A DNA stretch of 64,000 nt from Schistocerca nitens (lineage: Eukaryota; Arthropoda; Insecta; Orthoptera; Acrididae), in assembly GCF_023898315.1 (NCBI RefSeq), contig NC_064621.1, forward strand, positions 121,716,561-121,780,560, written 5' to 3'. Shown piece after piece: positions 20,770 through 32,462 of the stretch (position 1 is the stretch's first letter; every line of letters starts with the position of its first letter). Made by a program: the position numbers and the translations under genes. The notes beneath the pieces were generated by a model. It was not told the DNA's origin. It ran no database searches and was given only the letters and a program-made list of their open reading frames with translations.

Positions 20770-22568
20770 TTCACGAAAAGTCTCCAACGTTCTGCAGCCT
20801 TCTGCTGGAACCAAAGAGCAACAAATAGTAACAAGGCATTCACCTTACTAACAGTACACTTTGGCAGGTTTTCTTCACTTCCTGAATTGATCAAGTTATC
20901 AGAGGAATAGTATGAAATATTGTTTGCAAAAATATAATTTGATTAAATCTTCTAATGGTCTTTCTCCTTGCTTAATATAGTTCTTCAAAGTTGAAAAGTT
21001 AGAGAATAACTTTTGTTTCATTTTGCATTCAGAGCATACTGAGTTTATGCTTTCATTTACTACTGTCTTCCAACAAACTGTTTGATCTTAGAACATTAAT
21101 TTTTATGAGAAACTTTAATGGATGGTCCTTGAGCTACAGGGATACTTTATAAATAGAGGTACTTAATCCAAGTATGGATGGAAAACCCCCTATGAGATAA
21201 AAGGGTTTAAAATCCACATATTTTCACAGTAATTTTTTTTTTATGCAATTCATCTGGTCTATCTTGAAAACTATGAATCCAAAAGTGAAAAACCTTTGGT
21301 TTTATAAACAAGATACTATGCAGTAAGTCCGCAAAAGATACAGAGGGATCAAAATACTTAAACTTTGATTCATTAGATATGACAAAATATGTTGAACACT
21401 ATGGATTACATGGCACTAAAGTGGTGAACCAAATGACTTAGTACTTACGGACTGTACACTATGAAAACTATTTAACTAACTTGCCAAATTTTGCAGCTTT
21501 ATACAATTATTCATTCAATTACAGAATTTCAAACAAAGCAAATTTTTTTTTGAAATGTCGCAACATTTTGGCACACTTAACTTTTGAGTCTCTTACTCCA
21601 AAAGTATTAAAATTTATATATTTTCTTTTGGTCATTTAACAAAACTAAGCAAAGGTGGAGATATTCAAGTGAGGACATGCAGGTCACTTGACATGGAATT
21701 ATCCTGATTCAACTGCATATATTACATGCAAGTACTAGTTTCTCAGTGCTGTCCCTTATGTTCTGTTTACAAGTCTAGTAGTCACCAACCCATGTGCCTC
21801 ATGCCTCTCAGAAGCCCTTCACACAAAGAAAATGTGTTAACATATCCTTGCAAAAAGAAACTGCAGAATTTCAAGTGGCTGCCAAAGATATTAAATAACT
21901 TTGTGCTTCTTCAACATTACAGCAAGGACAATGACAAAAAGGCAATTGAAAGAACTGATTGAAAGCAGTATGTGCTCATAAGTTAGGAATACACCAGCCT
22001 TAGTAACACAGAAGAAACTATGCTTCATGGATGAGACAAACTTTTCTACCAGTACTAGGTAAGTTATGTACAGGACATTCCTGCAATGCAGACACTTAAC
22101 ATCAAAGTCCTCTTTAAGTTTCTTGTTGAGGTTGCGTTGATGCTAAAGTTAGAAAACCTACTCAAATACTTACAAAGATCTATTCTAAAGACACTAAAAG
22201 AGACTTTAAAAGGTTCTTGATGCTTCTGCTGGGTCACAAATTTTAAAACAAAAATTTATGACAAATTTTCTCTGTCACTTGTCATTATGCTCACTGAAAA
22301 TGACCTGTCACACAAAAATTCTGAACATGCTGAAAAATGTTTTATTTAAAAACAAGGAAAGCAAGTATTTGGTACAATGGCTCATTAAAAATCTTTCCTT
22401 TCTTTGGTTGTATTTCAAATCTAAAGTGTTTGCTAACAAATGGTTTTCTGTAAGAATGTTGTTGATAATGGACATTTGTTACATAGAATTAGTTTCCAAA
22501 CTTATTTGTTGGAATTGTAAGTATTACAATGGGAAATAATTTTAGGAGGTTCACGATTTCTATTTTTT
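20770..22568. other. Unassigned, presumed intronic sequence
   Basis: AT-rich sequence without recognisable protein remnants or tRNA-like elements. Short open frames at 21726-21962 and 22258-22539 match no family I know. Confidence 0.4.
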
Positions 22569-22576
22569 TACGGACC

Positions 22577-23017
22577 CAGTGGCGCATACAGAAAAACCTC
22601 AAGGAGGTAGCCCTAAAGATATCTTGAGCTACCTTTACTTTTACTGCAATAAAATATAATCAAGTCTCATGCAAAGTTTAAGAAAGTTTTATTTCAACTG
22701 AATATACACATATACAGGACAATGCCATCTTACGATATAAAAAATTTACAATTGTGGTTCTCTTCCTTAAATGATGAATTCTATGTGTCTATTCTTCCTG
22801 ACTAATTGGTTAATTACATCGTCAAACACAGTAACACGGACATGCGTGCTACACAGGAAAGTACACCTACTCGATAACTCGATTCAGTCGAGTCGACTGA
22901 TGAAAGAGACGAATGAATAGCATGTGGGCTGACTGGTGGGGGCGGCACAGGTGGCAATGTGGACGGCCCTGCAAGTGGGGGGAGGGGTTGCACGCCTCCC
23001 TTATGTATCCGCCACTG
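22577..23017. mobile_element. Nonautonomous hAT-type element (441 bp)
   Basis: Ends CAGTGGCGCATACA and TGTATCCGCCACTG form an imperfect terminal inverted repeat with the CAGTGGCG start typical of hAT elements. Flanking 8-mers TACGGACC (22569-22576) and TATGGATC (23018-23025) agree at 6 of 8 positions, as expected for an aged hAT 8-bp target duplication. The interior is noncoding and asymmetric: AT-rich on the left, GC-rich on the right, with the palindrome GACTCGACTGAATCGAGTT near 22876-22895. Confidence 0.7.
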
Positions 23018-23025
23018 TATGGATC

Positions 23026-23520
23026 TCCACATTGCTTAATCCGCAATCTGTCTGTCTAATTATATCATCATAACAAGGACTGTAGTTCAAATTCCAAATA
23101 AAATTACTTTGTGATTGTCATTTCAGAGTTGAATGGTAGGGATCAGCTACCATTCAACCTTAGTTCTTTCTTGAGTGCCACATGTATGCTGTGTTGCTTG
23201 TTTTGCAGCCACATGCAGGATGTTGTGAAGCATGACTGGCTGTGGGTGGCTGCATGCCGGCAACACTGTCTCTCCCACCACTGCATTGTGTCAGTTACGA
23301 AGTAATTCTAATCTGACTATAAACATATACTTTTGAGGCATTGTGTATGCAATACAATGCACACTTCTCCCTAATGTAAGCAACAACATTACAAAAGGAA
23401 GGCAAGATGACATGTCTTCCTCTCTTGCTCATCCACTCAATGTTGTGGCACACAGAAGCTAGGGTACAACAGTACAATATCATAAGTGACAGGTTTACCA
23501 ATTACACTGTAGGTAATATA
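23026..23520. other. Unassigned sequence with small hairpin
   Basis: Contains an 11-bp perfect inverted repeat, GTTGAATGGTA...TACCATTCAAC (about 23131-23160). No gene recognised. A short open frame at 23111-23305 has no family resemblance. Confidence 0.5.
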
Positions 23521-24690
23521 CACTGAAGTGCTAAAGAAACTGGTATAGGCATGCATATTCAAATACAGAGAGATGTAAACGGGCAGAATACGGCGCTGCA
23601 GTCGGCAACGACTATATAAGACAACAAGTGTCTGGCACAGTTGTTAAGATTGGTTACTGCTGCTACAATGGCAGGTTATCAAGATTTAAGCGAGTTTGAA
23701 TGTGGTGTTATAGCTGCCACAGGAGTGATGGAACACGAGCGATGGCACACAACATCTTCAAGGTAGCGATGAAGTGGGGATTTTCCTGTACAACCATTTC
23801 ACGAGTGTGCCATGAATATCAGGAATCCGGTAAAACGTCATATCTCTTTGTTGCAGCCGAAAAAGATCCTGCAAGAATGGGACCAACAACGACTGAAGCG
23901 AGTCGTTCAACGTGGCAAAAGTGCAACCCTTCCACAAATTGCTGCAGATTTCAATGCTGGGCCATCAAGTGTCAGCATGCGAACCTTTCAATGAAACATT
24001 ATCGATATGGGCTTTCAGAGGCGAAGGTCCACTCGTGTACCATTGATCACTGCATGACACAAAACTTTATGCCTCGCCAGAGCTCATCAACACCGACATT
24101 GGACTGTTGATGACAGGAAACATGTTGCCTGGTCAGACAAGTCTTGTTTCAAATTGTGTTGAGTAGATGGATCTGTACGGGTATGGAGACAATCTCATGT
24201 ATCCAAGGACCCAGCATGTCAGCAGGGGACTGTGTAGGCTCTGTAATTGTGTGGGGCGTGTGCAGTTGGAGTAATATGGGACCCCTGATACATCTAGATA
24301 TGACTCTCACAAGTGAAACACATATAAGCATCCTGTCTGATCATCTCCATCCATTCATGTCCATTGTGCAGTCTGACAGACTTGAGCAATTCCTCCAGCA
24401 GGACAATGCGACACCCCGCATGTCCAGAATTGCTACATAGTGGCTCCAGGACCACTCTTCTGGGTTGATACACTTCTGCTGGCCACCAAACTCCCCAGAC
24501 ATGAGCATTATTGAGCATATCTGGAATGCCTTGCAACGTGCTGTTCAGAGGAGATCTCGACCCCCACCTACTCTTACGGATTTATGGACAGACCTGGTCT
24601 GTCATGGTGCCAGTATTCTCTGCCAGAGAAATTATTTTACAGTTGGAATTTCAGACTTGTGGGCCATTATCAAACAGTGAAAAGGCTTTG
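23521..24690 (+). pseudogene. Tc1-like transposase pseudogene
   Basis: Starts after TA at 23519-23520 with CACTGAAGTGCTAAAGAAAC, a Tc1-like terminus. The transposase begins near 23669 (MAGYQDLSEFECGV, the helix-turn-helix region). It continues in shifting frames through LKRVVQRGKSATLPQIAADF, VAWSDKSCF (first Asp region), a QQDNATPR-like block near 24400 (second Asp) and a PDMSIIEHIWNALQ block near 24500 (Glu region). At least five frameshifts or stops break it. The right terminus is not clear. A 3' fragment of what looks like the same or a sister family lies on the minus strand at 45569-45925. It is unrelated at high identity to the intact Tc1 copies. Confidence 0.8.
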
Positions 24691-24894
24691 TTCTGATGAC
24701 GACTTGTATGCATGTTGGAAAATTAAAAAGTCGGGCGTGCTGAAGCAATATTTTTTGCAGTACCACTTGGTAACAGCTCTAAGACTGAGACTAGAATTGT
24801 GAAATAAGTAATTTCTACAGTCACTGGCAAATATGATGTCCTTTAAATAAAATTAAGGGTTAAAAAGCAATTCCTGGACGTAATTTTAGGGAGT

Positions 24895-26433
24895 GAATCA
24901 TGAGCAATGAGCAGTTCAGAGAATACGAAAATAGTAGCTTTAGAAATGTGATGCTACAGAAGAAGGAAATACAGAATCATCTGATTCCACGTGTCTGCTT
25001 TGAACCATGGCATCCCAAAGATGGCGGAAACGACTATACATGACTCCAATATGGCGCCTATGACGTCATTACGTAAACATGACCACAAACACGAAAATAC
25101 ATTGAAAAACCAACACACACACATTCCACAAAAAAACTAATGAAACTAACGGGACACGCGTGGGAAATGGGGGGTTTTTGTGTGGGGGGCAAAGTAAATA
25201 TAAAAAAAATTTTGACACACACCACCATACCAAATCAAACAAAACGATGAAAAAAACCAACAACACAAAACTCCCCAATTCCATTAAACACAATATCCTC
25301 TGGAATTGGGCATTTCCTTTGACCTATATAGCTCAACAGCTGCTCCCGATCCCACAAATTTGAATCGAACACTTCCCTTGACCTATATAGGTCAACAGAA
25401 ACTATCGATGCCAAATCATAAAACCCAAAACTACAACCACGTCCACAATCATCACTACCTCAAAAAACACGTAACAAAACAAAATTGGAATCTAACACTT
25501 CCCTTGACCTTTTACCCTTACGACCTCCACATATACCCATCCCTGCTCCGAGACGCCGGAACTTTAGTACGCCTCATTTCTTCACGACACACTTCACGAC
25601 TTCATCCAAAAATCCGAAGAAATTTTATTGAGACAACGCACTGTCCCACATCATCGCCTAAAACTCTTGACCTTGCCAGCCATATCCATACCTACGAAAG
25701 ACATAAAAAAAAAGCAATTTACCAAAATTCACAAACAACGAACACAAAAAAACTACAATAACGCCGACATAACAAAACCAAAATCGTTAACTCAATGATA
25801 AATATTCCGCTGAAAGCACAGCCACTACCAATACCACACACGTGCAAGGCTACCACGCAAATGAACCCCATACGCCACGTAACATGCTACCCATAAACAC
25901 ACCACCAGAAAGAACCACTGACCGCAACAATACGCCACCTATTAACACGCCACACACGCAAACTAAACCAAAAACATCACCTAACACACAACACATTAAC
26001 ACACCACCAGAGAGCACAACTGATCACATCAAAACGACACCTACAAACACGCCACTCTCACAAACTAAATTCCGCATTGTCATGACATTACGCACCACAA
26101 CAGCCTTACGGCACGGGTCAAGCCGACGGGTGGGATCGGACGCTTCGGTCGACGCGAGAATAATGCTGAAGATTAGATGGGTAGAGCGAATAATGAGGAT
26201 GTACGGAATTCAAAAGGGGGAAAGAAATTTATGGCACAACGTGAAAGGATCTGTTGGCAGGATACACCATGGGACATCAAGGAATTGTAAGTTTGGTAAT
26301 GGAAGAATGTGTTAGGGGCAAAAATTTTAAAGGGAGACCAAGGCTCAACTACAGTAGGAAGGTTGCACAGGATAGACTAGAATGGAAAGGTGCATCAAAA
26401 CAGACTTCAGACTGAAAGCAACATCACAGCAAG
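24895..26433 (+). pseudogene. RTE LINE 3' fragment, split by a transposon
   Basis: Two pieces of one RTE-clade ORF2 C-terminus: 24895-24964 (ending at an EMWCYRR-like motif, degraded) and 26156-26433 (MLKIRWVER, then LWHNVKG and the 3' end with CAGACTTCAGACTGAAAGCAAC). The same motifs in the same order occur in the longer RTE copy at 30290-30630 (FEMWCYRRMLKIRWVDH), which shows that the 1.19 kb between the pieces is an insertion. Reading frames are decayed. Confidence 0.75.
24965..26155. mobile_element. Unclassified TIR transposon, copy B
   Basis: 1191-bp insertion in an RTE fragment, related to the element at 8420-9104. Its left terminus GGAAATACAGAATCATCTGA matches the inverse of copy A's right end, and its right terminus (inverse GCGTCGACCGAAGCGTCCGA) matches copy A's left end, so the two are oppositely oriented. 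Flanking 8-mers CAGAAGAA and GAGAATAA agree at 6 of 8. The shared subterminal region includes AAGATGGCGGAAACGAC and CCAATATGGCGC. The interior has two copies of a TTGACCTATATAGGTCAA-type palindrome (25319-25336 and 25379-25396) and an approximate tandem duplication of about 100 bp near 25890-26065. Open frames here are Thr/Asn/Pro-rich by composition only. Confidence 0.78.
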
Positions 26434-27334
26434 GGCATCCTAACACTGCAATTGTGGATTAATAAAATGTGGAAGTCTACAATACAGTATGTGATGAATG
26501 GCATTTCAAAGTGTACAAAGTAGTTAATGCTGTAAGCACATCAAGAGATCAATCACAGCATATTTTACATTAAAAAGTATGTTATATGATAGATATCACA
26601 TTTGTTCAATGCTGATGTGCAGCAAATTGAGAAGCTGAGACTGCTAAAGCATGTCTAATGAAGCTGCTATCAATGGGTCCTTCATCCTTAATCTTCCTTC
26701 AATATACTGTACAGTATCATATAAACGATAGTTGCTACTCACCACATAGCGGAGATCCGCTTTATGGTGAGTAACAGCTATCATTTTTAAAATACTGTTG
26801 CATTTTATCCTGGATTTTCCATTGTTCCATTACACTGCAACAACTTCCACTGTTATTGCTGCAAAAAGAGGCGAATTTCTTTTGTTTGTGTCATGTGACC
26901 TATATACTGGAACAATCATCTATAGTCAATACAAAAGTAGCAGCTTGCATGCAAGGTATCTTGTAACTGGTTTGGCGAGTGATGGATGAGAGCATGTAGA
27001 GCGCAGTCTCACCTGTGGTTGTGATGTGATAGAAAGGAGGGTGAAATCTGGTACCAGCACTTAGCTGCCCACTTTCAAATAGAACCAACTAGGCCACTAA
27101 ATTTCAGATTCACATCCAATGGGTGTGTTAATAATGCCCTCACTTGACAAACACCGGACAGGTCTGGCCTTTAATCCAAGGACTGGCGCAAAGTCGGGTG
27201 ACTAGGAATGTAATGGATCGAGAAAGGTTTCGAGTTTATAGTGTACTTTAAGAGTTATACAGTGGATCACTATTATATACATTTTCTACTTATATTTATG
27301 GGTATATAGTTACCAAGTAAAAGTTTTAAATTTC
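26434..27334. other. Unassigned sequence with imperfect hairpin
   Basis: Mostly AT-rich. An imperfect palindrome at 26727-26782 (GATAGTTGCTACTCACCA... and its inverse) resembles the end of a dispersed repeat also linked with the (AC)n-bearing Penelope-like copy at 15.2 kb. No gene recognised. Confidence 0.5.
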
Positions 27335-30300
27335 CTTAGGTCTCGTTCCTGCCCCCATGAACCATGGACATTGCCACTGGTGGGGAGGCTTGTGTGCCTC
27401 AGTGATACAGATGGCCGTACCGTAGGTGCAACCACAATGGAGGGGTATCTGTTGAGTGGCCAGACAAACGTGTGGTTCCTGAAGAGGGACAGCAGCCTTT
27501 TCAGTAGTTGCAGGGGCAACAGTTTGGATGATTGACTGATCTGGCCTTGCAACACTAACCAAAACGGCCTTGCTGTGCTGGTACTGCCAACGGCTGAAAG
27601 CAAGGGGAAACTACAGCCGTAATTTTTCCCGAGGGCATGCAGCTTTACTGTATGGTTAAATGATGATGGTGCCCTCTTGGATAAAATATTCCAGAGGTAA
27701 AATAGTCCCCCATTCGGATCTCCGCGCGGGGACTACTCAGGAGGACGTCGTTATCAGGAGAAAGAAAACTGGCGTTCTACGGATCGGAGCGTGGAATGTC
27801 AGATCCCTTAATCGGGCAGGTAGGTTAGAAAATTTAAAAAGGGAAATGGATAGGTTAAAGTTAGATATAGTGGGAATTAGTGAAGTTCGGTGGCAGGAGG
27901 AACAAGACTTTTGGTCAGGTGATTACAGGGTTATAAATACAAAATCAAATAGGGGTAATGCAGGAGTAGGGTTAATAATGAATAAAAAAATAGGACTGCG
28001 GGTAAGCTACTACCAACAGCATAGTGAACGCATTATTGTGGCCAAGATAGACACGAATCCTACGCCTACTACAGTAGTACAAGTTTATTTGCCAACTAGC
28101 TCTGCAGATGACGAAGAAATTGAAGAAATGTATGATGAAATAAAAGAAATTATTCAGGTAGTGAAGGGAGACGAAAATTTAATGGTCTAGGGTGACTGGA
28201 ATTCGAGAGTAGGAAAAGAGAGAGAAGGAAACATAGTGGGTGAATATGGACTGGGGGAGAGAAATGAAAGAGGAAGCCGTCTGGTAGAATTTTGCACAGA
28301 GCTAACTTCATCATAGCTAACACGTGGTTCAAGAATCATGAAAGAAGGTTGTATACATGGAAGAATCCTGGAGATACTAGAAGGTATCAGATAGATTATA
28401 TAATGGTAAGACAGAGATTTAGGAACCAGGTATTAAATTGTAAGACATTTCCAGGGGCAGATGTGGACTCCGACCACAATCTATTGGTTATGAACTGTAG
28501 AATAAAACTGAAGAAACTCCAAAAAGGTGGGAATTTAAGGAGATGGGACCTGGATAAACTGACTAAATCAGAGGTTGTACAGAGTTTCAGGGAGAGCATA
28601 AGGGAACCATTGACAGGAATGGGGGAAAGAAATACAGTAGAAGAAGAATAGGTAGCTCTGAGGGATGAAGTAGTGAAGGCAGCAGAGGATCAAGTAGGTA
28701 AGAAGACGAGGGCTAGTAGAAATCCTTGGGTAACAGAAGAAATATTGAATTGATGAAAGGAGAAAATATAAAAATGCAGTAAATGAAGCAGGCAAAAAGG
28801 AATACAAATGTCTCCAAACTGAGATCGACAGGAAGTGCAAAATGGCTAAGCAGGGATGGCTAGAGGATAAATGTAAGGATGTAGAGGCTTATCTCACTAG
28901 GGGTAAGATAGATACTGCCTACAGTAAAATTAAAGAGACCTTGGAGAAAAGAGAACCACTTGTATGAATATCAAGAGCTCAGATGGAAACCCAGTTCTAA
29001 GCAAAGAAGGGAAAGCAGGAAGGTGGAAGGAATATATAGAGGGTCTATACAAGGGCGATGTATTCAAGGACAATATTATGGAAATGGAAGAGGATGTAGA
29101 TGAAGATGAAATGGGAGATATGATACTGCGTGAAGAGTTTGACAGAGCACTGAAAGACCTGAGACGAAACAAGGCCCCAGGAGTAGGCAACATTCCATTG
29201 GAACTACTGACGGCCTTGGGAGAGCCAGTCCTGACAAAACTCTACCATCTGGTGAGCAAGATGTATGAGACAGGCGAAATACCCTCAGACTTCAACAAGA
29301 ATATAATAATTCCAATCCCAAAGAAAGCAGGTGTTGACAGATGTGAAAATTACCAAACTATCAGTTTAATAAGTCACAGCGGCAAAATACTAACGCGAAT
29401 TCTTTACAGACGAATGGAAAAACTGGTAGAAGCCAACCTCGGCAAAGATAAATTTAGATTCCGCAGAAATATTGGAACACGTGAGGCAATACTGACCCTA
29501 CGACTTATCTTAGGAAATAGATTAAGGAAAAGCAAACCTACATTTCTAACATTTGTAGACTTAGAGAAAGCTTTTGACAATGTTGACTGGAATACTCTCT
29601 CTCAAATTCTAAAGGTGGCAGGGGTAAAATACAGGGAGCGAAAGACTATTTACAATTTGTACAGAAACCAGATGGCAGTTATAAGAGTCGAGGGGCATGA
29701 AAGGGAAGCAACGGATGGGAAGGGAGTGAGACAGAGTTGTAGCCTCTCCCTGATGTTATTCAATCTGTATATTGAGCAAGCAGTAAAGGAAACAAAAGAA
29801 AAATTCGGAGTAGGCATTAAAATCCATGGAGAAGAAATAAAAACTTTGAGGTTCACCAATGACACTGTAATTCTGTCAGAGACAGCAAAGGTCTTGGAAG
29901 AGCAGTTGAATGGAATGGATAGTGTCTTGAAAGGAGGCTATAAGATGAACATCAACAAAAGCAAAACGAGGCTAATGGCATGTAGTCGAATTAAATCAGG
30001 TGATGCTGAGGGAATTAGATTAGGAAATGAGACACTTAAAGTAGTAAAGGAGTTTTGCTATTTGAGGAGCAAAATAACTGATGATGGTTGAAGTAGAGAG
30101 GATATAAAATGTAGACTGGCAATGGCAAGGAAAGCGTTTCTGAAGAAGAGAAATTTGTTAAAATCGAGTATAGATTTAAGTCTCAGGAAGTCGTTTCTGA
30201 AAGTATTTGTATGGAGTGTAGCCATGTATGGAAGTGAAACATGGACGATAACCAGTTTGGACAAGAAGAGAATAGAAGCTTTCGAAATGTGGTGCTACAG

Positions 30301-30633
30301 AAGAATGCTGAAGATAAGGTGGGTAGATCACATAACTAATGAGGAGGTACTGAATAGGATTGGGGAGAAGAGAAGTTTGTGGCACAACTTGACAAGAAGA
30401 AGGGACCGGTTGGTAGGACATGTTCTGAGGCATCAAGGGATCACAAATTTAGCATTGGAGGGCAGCGTGGAGGGTAAAAATCGTAGTGGGAGACCAAGAG
30501 ATGAATACACTAAGCAGATTCAGTAGGACGTAGGTTGCAGTAAGTACTGGGGGATGAAGAAGCTTGCACAGAACAGAGTAGCATGGAGAGCTGCATCAAA
30601 CCAGTCTCAGGACTGAAGACAACAACAACATAG
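27335..30633 (+). mobile_element. Near full-length RTE-type LINE
   Basis: About 3.3 kb, from a GC-richer leader (27335-27750) through endonuclease and reverse transcriptase to a short 3' tail, CAGTCTCAGGACTGAAGACAACAACAACA, a 3' end I associate with RTE elements. No clear target duplication was found. The element lies in plus orientation, opposite to the presumed host transcription unit. Compared with most LINEs in the window its reading frames are well preserved, so it is a relatively young but inactive copy. Confidence 0.85.
27660..30526 (+). pseudogene. RTE endonuclease-reverse transcriptase
   Basis: Apurinic-type endonuclease motifs occur in order: IGAWNVRSLNRAG, GISEVRWQE, a GDWNSRVGKE block directly after a TAG at 28188-28190, and DSDHNLLV. 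RT follows with RRNKAPGVGNIPLELL, IIIPIPKKAG, LEKAFDNVDW, GVRQSCSLS and a catalytic block LRFTNDTVILSE, where the usual FADD has become FTND, losing one catalytic Asp. The C-terminus has SETWTITSLDKKR, FEMWCYRRMLKIRW and SLWHNLTRRR. Breaks include the TAG at 28188, a frameshift near 28290, a TAG at 28649, breaks near 28750-28950 and a TGA at 30089. It copied element RNA by target-primed reverse transcription when active; this copy cannot. Confidence 0.88.
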
Positions 30634-32462
30634 ATCTTGTTGAACATATCACAATAGTGCACAGCAAAACAAGAACTGTACAAAAGGAAAGAGCAGCATT
30701 CAATGTCTCTATGTTATTAGAGACGGTAGACAAGCTCAGTTTTGACAGATTTGGCAGTGCCCTCTTAAGAAGCACCACTCAGGCATTCACCTTGTGGTAA
30801 TTTAAGAAACCTACTGAAAACAAATTTGTAAACGCTGCAATCAAAATAGCACATGTAGACCGCGAATAACTTTTTATTGTAAAATTTGAGAAATAATAAC
30901 AACTTAATAAAGGTAAAGTAACCAATTTGGAATTCTGACTGGAGTTTTATTACCATATAAAGATAAGTTAAACTACTTTGGGAATGTTTTTCCACCATGG
31001 AAAGCAGTTAGCTAAATAAGAGTTCCACCTGATTTGGAAACACACTAAATAACTTAATACCTGCAACACTACGAATTACTAACAGGAATCACATTCCGTT
31101 ATGGAGTTTCTCCTTCCGCCAAGTATTCCAAAAACGCCAAAGATCTGATACGTTACATAACAGTCTCTAAAAATCCCTGCGTAAATGGAGCATAATATGT
31201 ATAGCCAAGGTTCCCTATCACGAAACTGAGCAATGGTGGTATGTCTAACCTTAATGGATCATCTGAGTTCTGTATAACGCGAGCAAACAACTCCTTCAAA
31301 TTCGGTAAGTACATGAGAAACACATCAAGTCTGATAAGCTTTGGGGTGCAAACATACTAGGAGACGCGACGCAACTTGATCAGTTACTCATTTACCTTCT
31401 GATAGGTGTATTTCATTCCACGGGACGAAGTACGGGCAAAATAACGTAACATACGAAAAGTATTGCGATAAATGAATCGTGCAATTTTGTGCTCATTCTT
31501 GTTTGTACACGAATACATCATAAATGAATGTGTTACTTATTTATCGGCATATCTCAACTGCTTATTGGAGCAATCGCCTGGAAGGCAATAGATTATCAAT
31601 GAATTTTTTTACAATTCACGTTTAACATTGTAATTGAGCAGCGCGCATGTTACATTATTTACCTGTGGATTTTCAAGGCTGTCTCCGTAGCGCAACGATG
31701 TACTACAGAACCTACGAACAACAATTTACATGTAACAACAGTGCAATCACATCCTATATCCCAATCATCTCGTGCTTTTGAAAATGCGCAAAACGCTTGT
31801 CATCTTTCAACATGAGACAATTACCGCAGTGTTGCCATGCGCTGAATCCAAATGTACCTAATCCCTGTCTTACAAAAAATTCTCTAAAGAAATATAGGCA
31901 TATCTCAATGCGCTATCTCTACTGCACAGAAAGGCGACGGTAAGCACGATAACTATTTGCTACTCTCCAAACTTCCATTCAACAATATGACAACGAACCC
32001 AATCACAAAGAACTGTCAAAACTGAACTAGCAAAGAATAACGTTAAAACTCCGCCGCTCGCCCAAAAAATAAGACAAATGTCCAAGGTTATTTAAATGTC
32101 TCTCAACTTGTCTTGCGTTGCAGGTGCTTCCCGTAGACAGCTCAAGTCGATTCACAGTGGAAGTCAATGAAATGAAAGGCGTCACCTTCAAAAGGACTGG
32201 TGTTCAGGGTAAACGGAATGTCAACAGAACGTCACTTCGTTTGCATAACGCTGACTGATGAGAGTGATTTGATTTTTTAAAGTCGATTCGCACTCACGTG
32301 ACGGAAAGGAACGGAACATCAAACATTCCACAATTCATGCCCAATTTCGTATTCACTTAACGGGAAGAAACAGAACATCAAGGTCACAGAACAACAAGAT
32401 AGAAGAAGTATTCTGCCCAAGTTTTACGATACGGAAGCAGAGAATGACGTCACTACTTCTAG
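30634..32462. other. Repeat-poor region, possible host promoter and 5' exon
   Basis: No mobile element recognised. From about 31.1 kb the sequence becomes richer in CpG and of higher complexity than the surrounding transposons. On the minus strand there is a strong donor, CCACAG|GTAAATAATG, with the exon side at 31672, and another, CAGAAG|GTAAATGAGT, near 31414. The first could end a 5' noncoding exon of the UPF0729 gene. Several short minus-strand open segments in one frame (31085-31540) are separated by stops and not recognised. Two related motifs (ACGGAAAGGAACGGAACATC and ACGGGAAGAAACAGAACATC) occur near 32300 and 32360. All functional statements here are inference. Confidence 0.35.

Noticed and set aside
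25306-26315. Long Thr/Asn/Pro/His-rich open frames
   Set aside because: They fall inside a noncoding TIR transposon; length comes from A/C-rich composition that lacks stops, with no motif or family resemblance.
27310-27603. Minus-strand open frames at the RTE 5' end
   Set aside because: They lie antisense to the RTE leader sequence and have no family resemblance.
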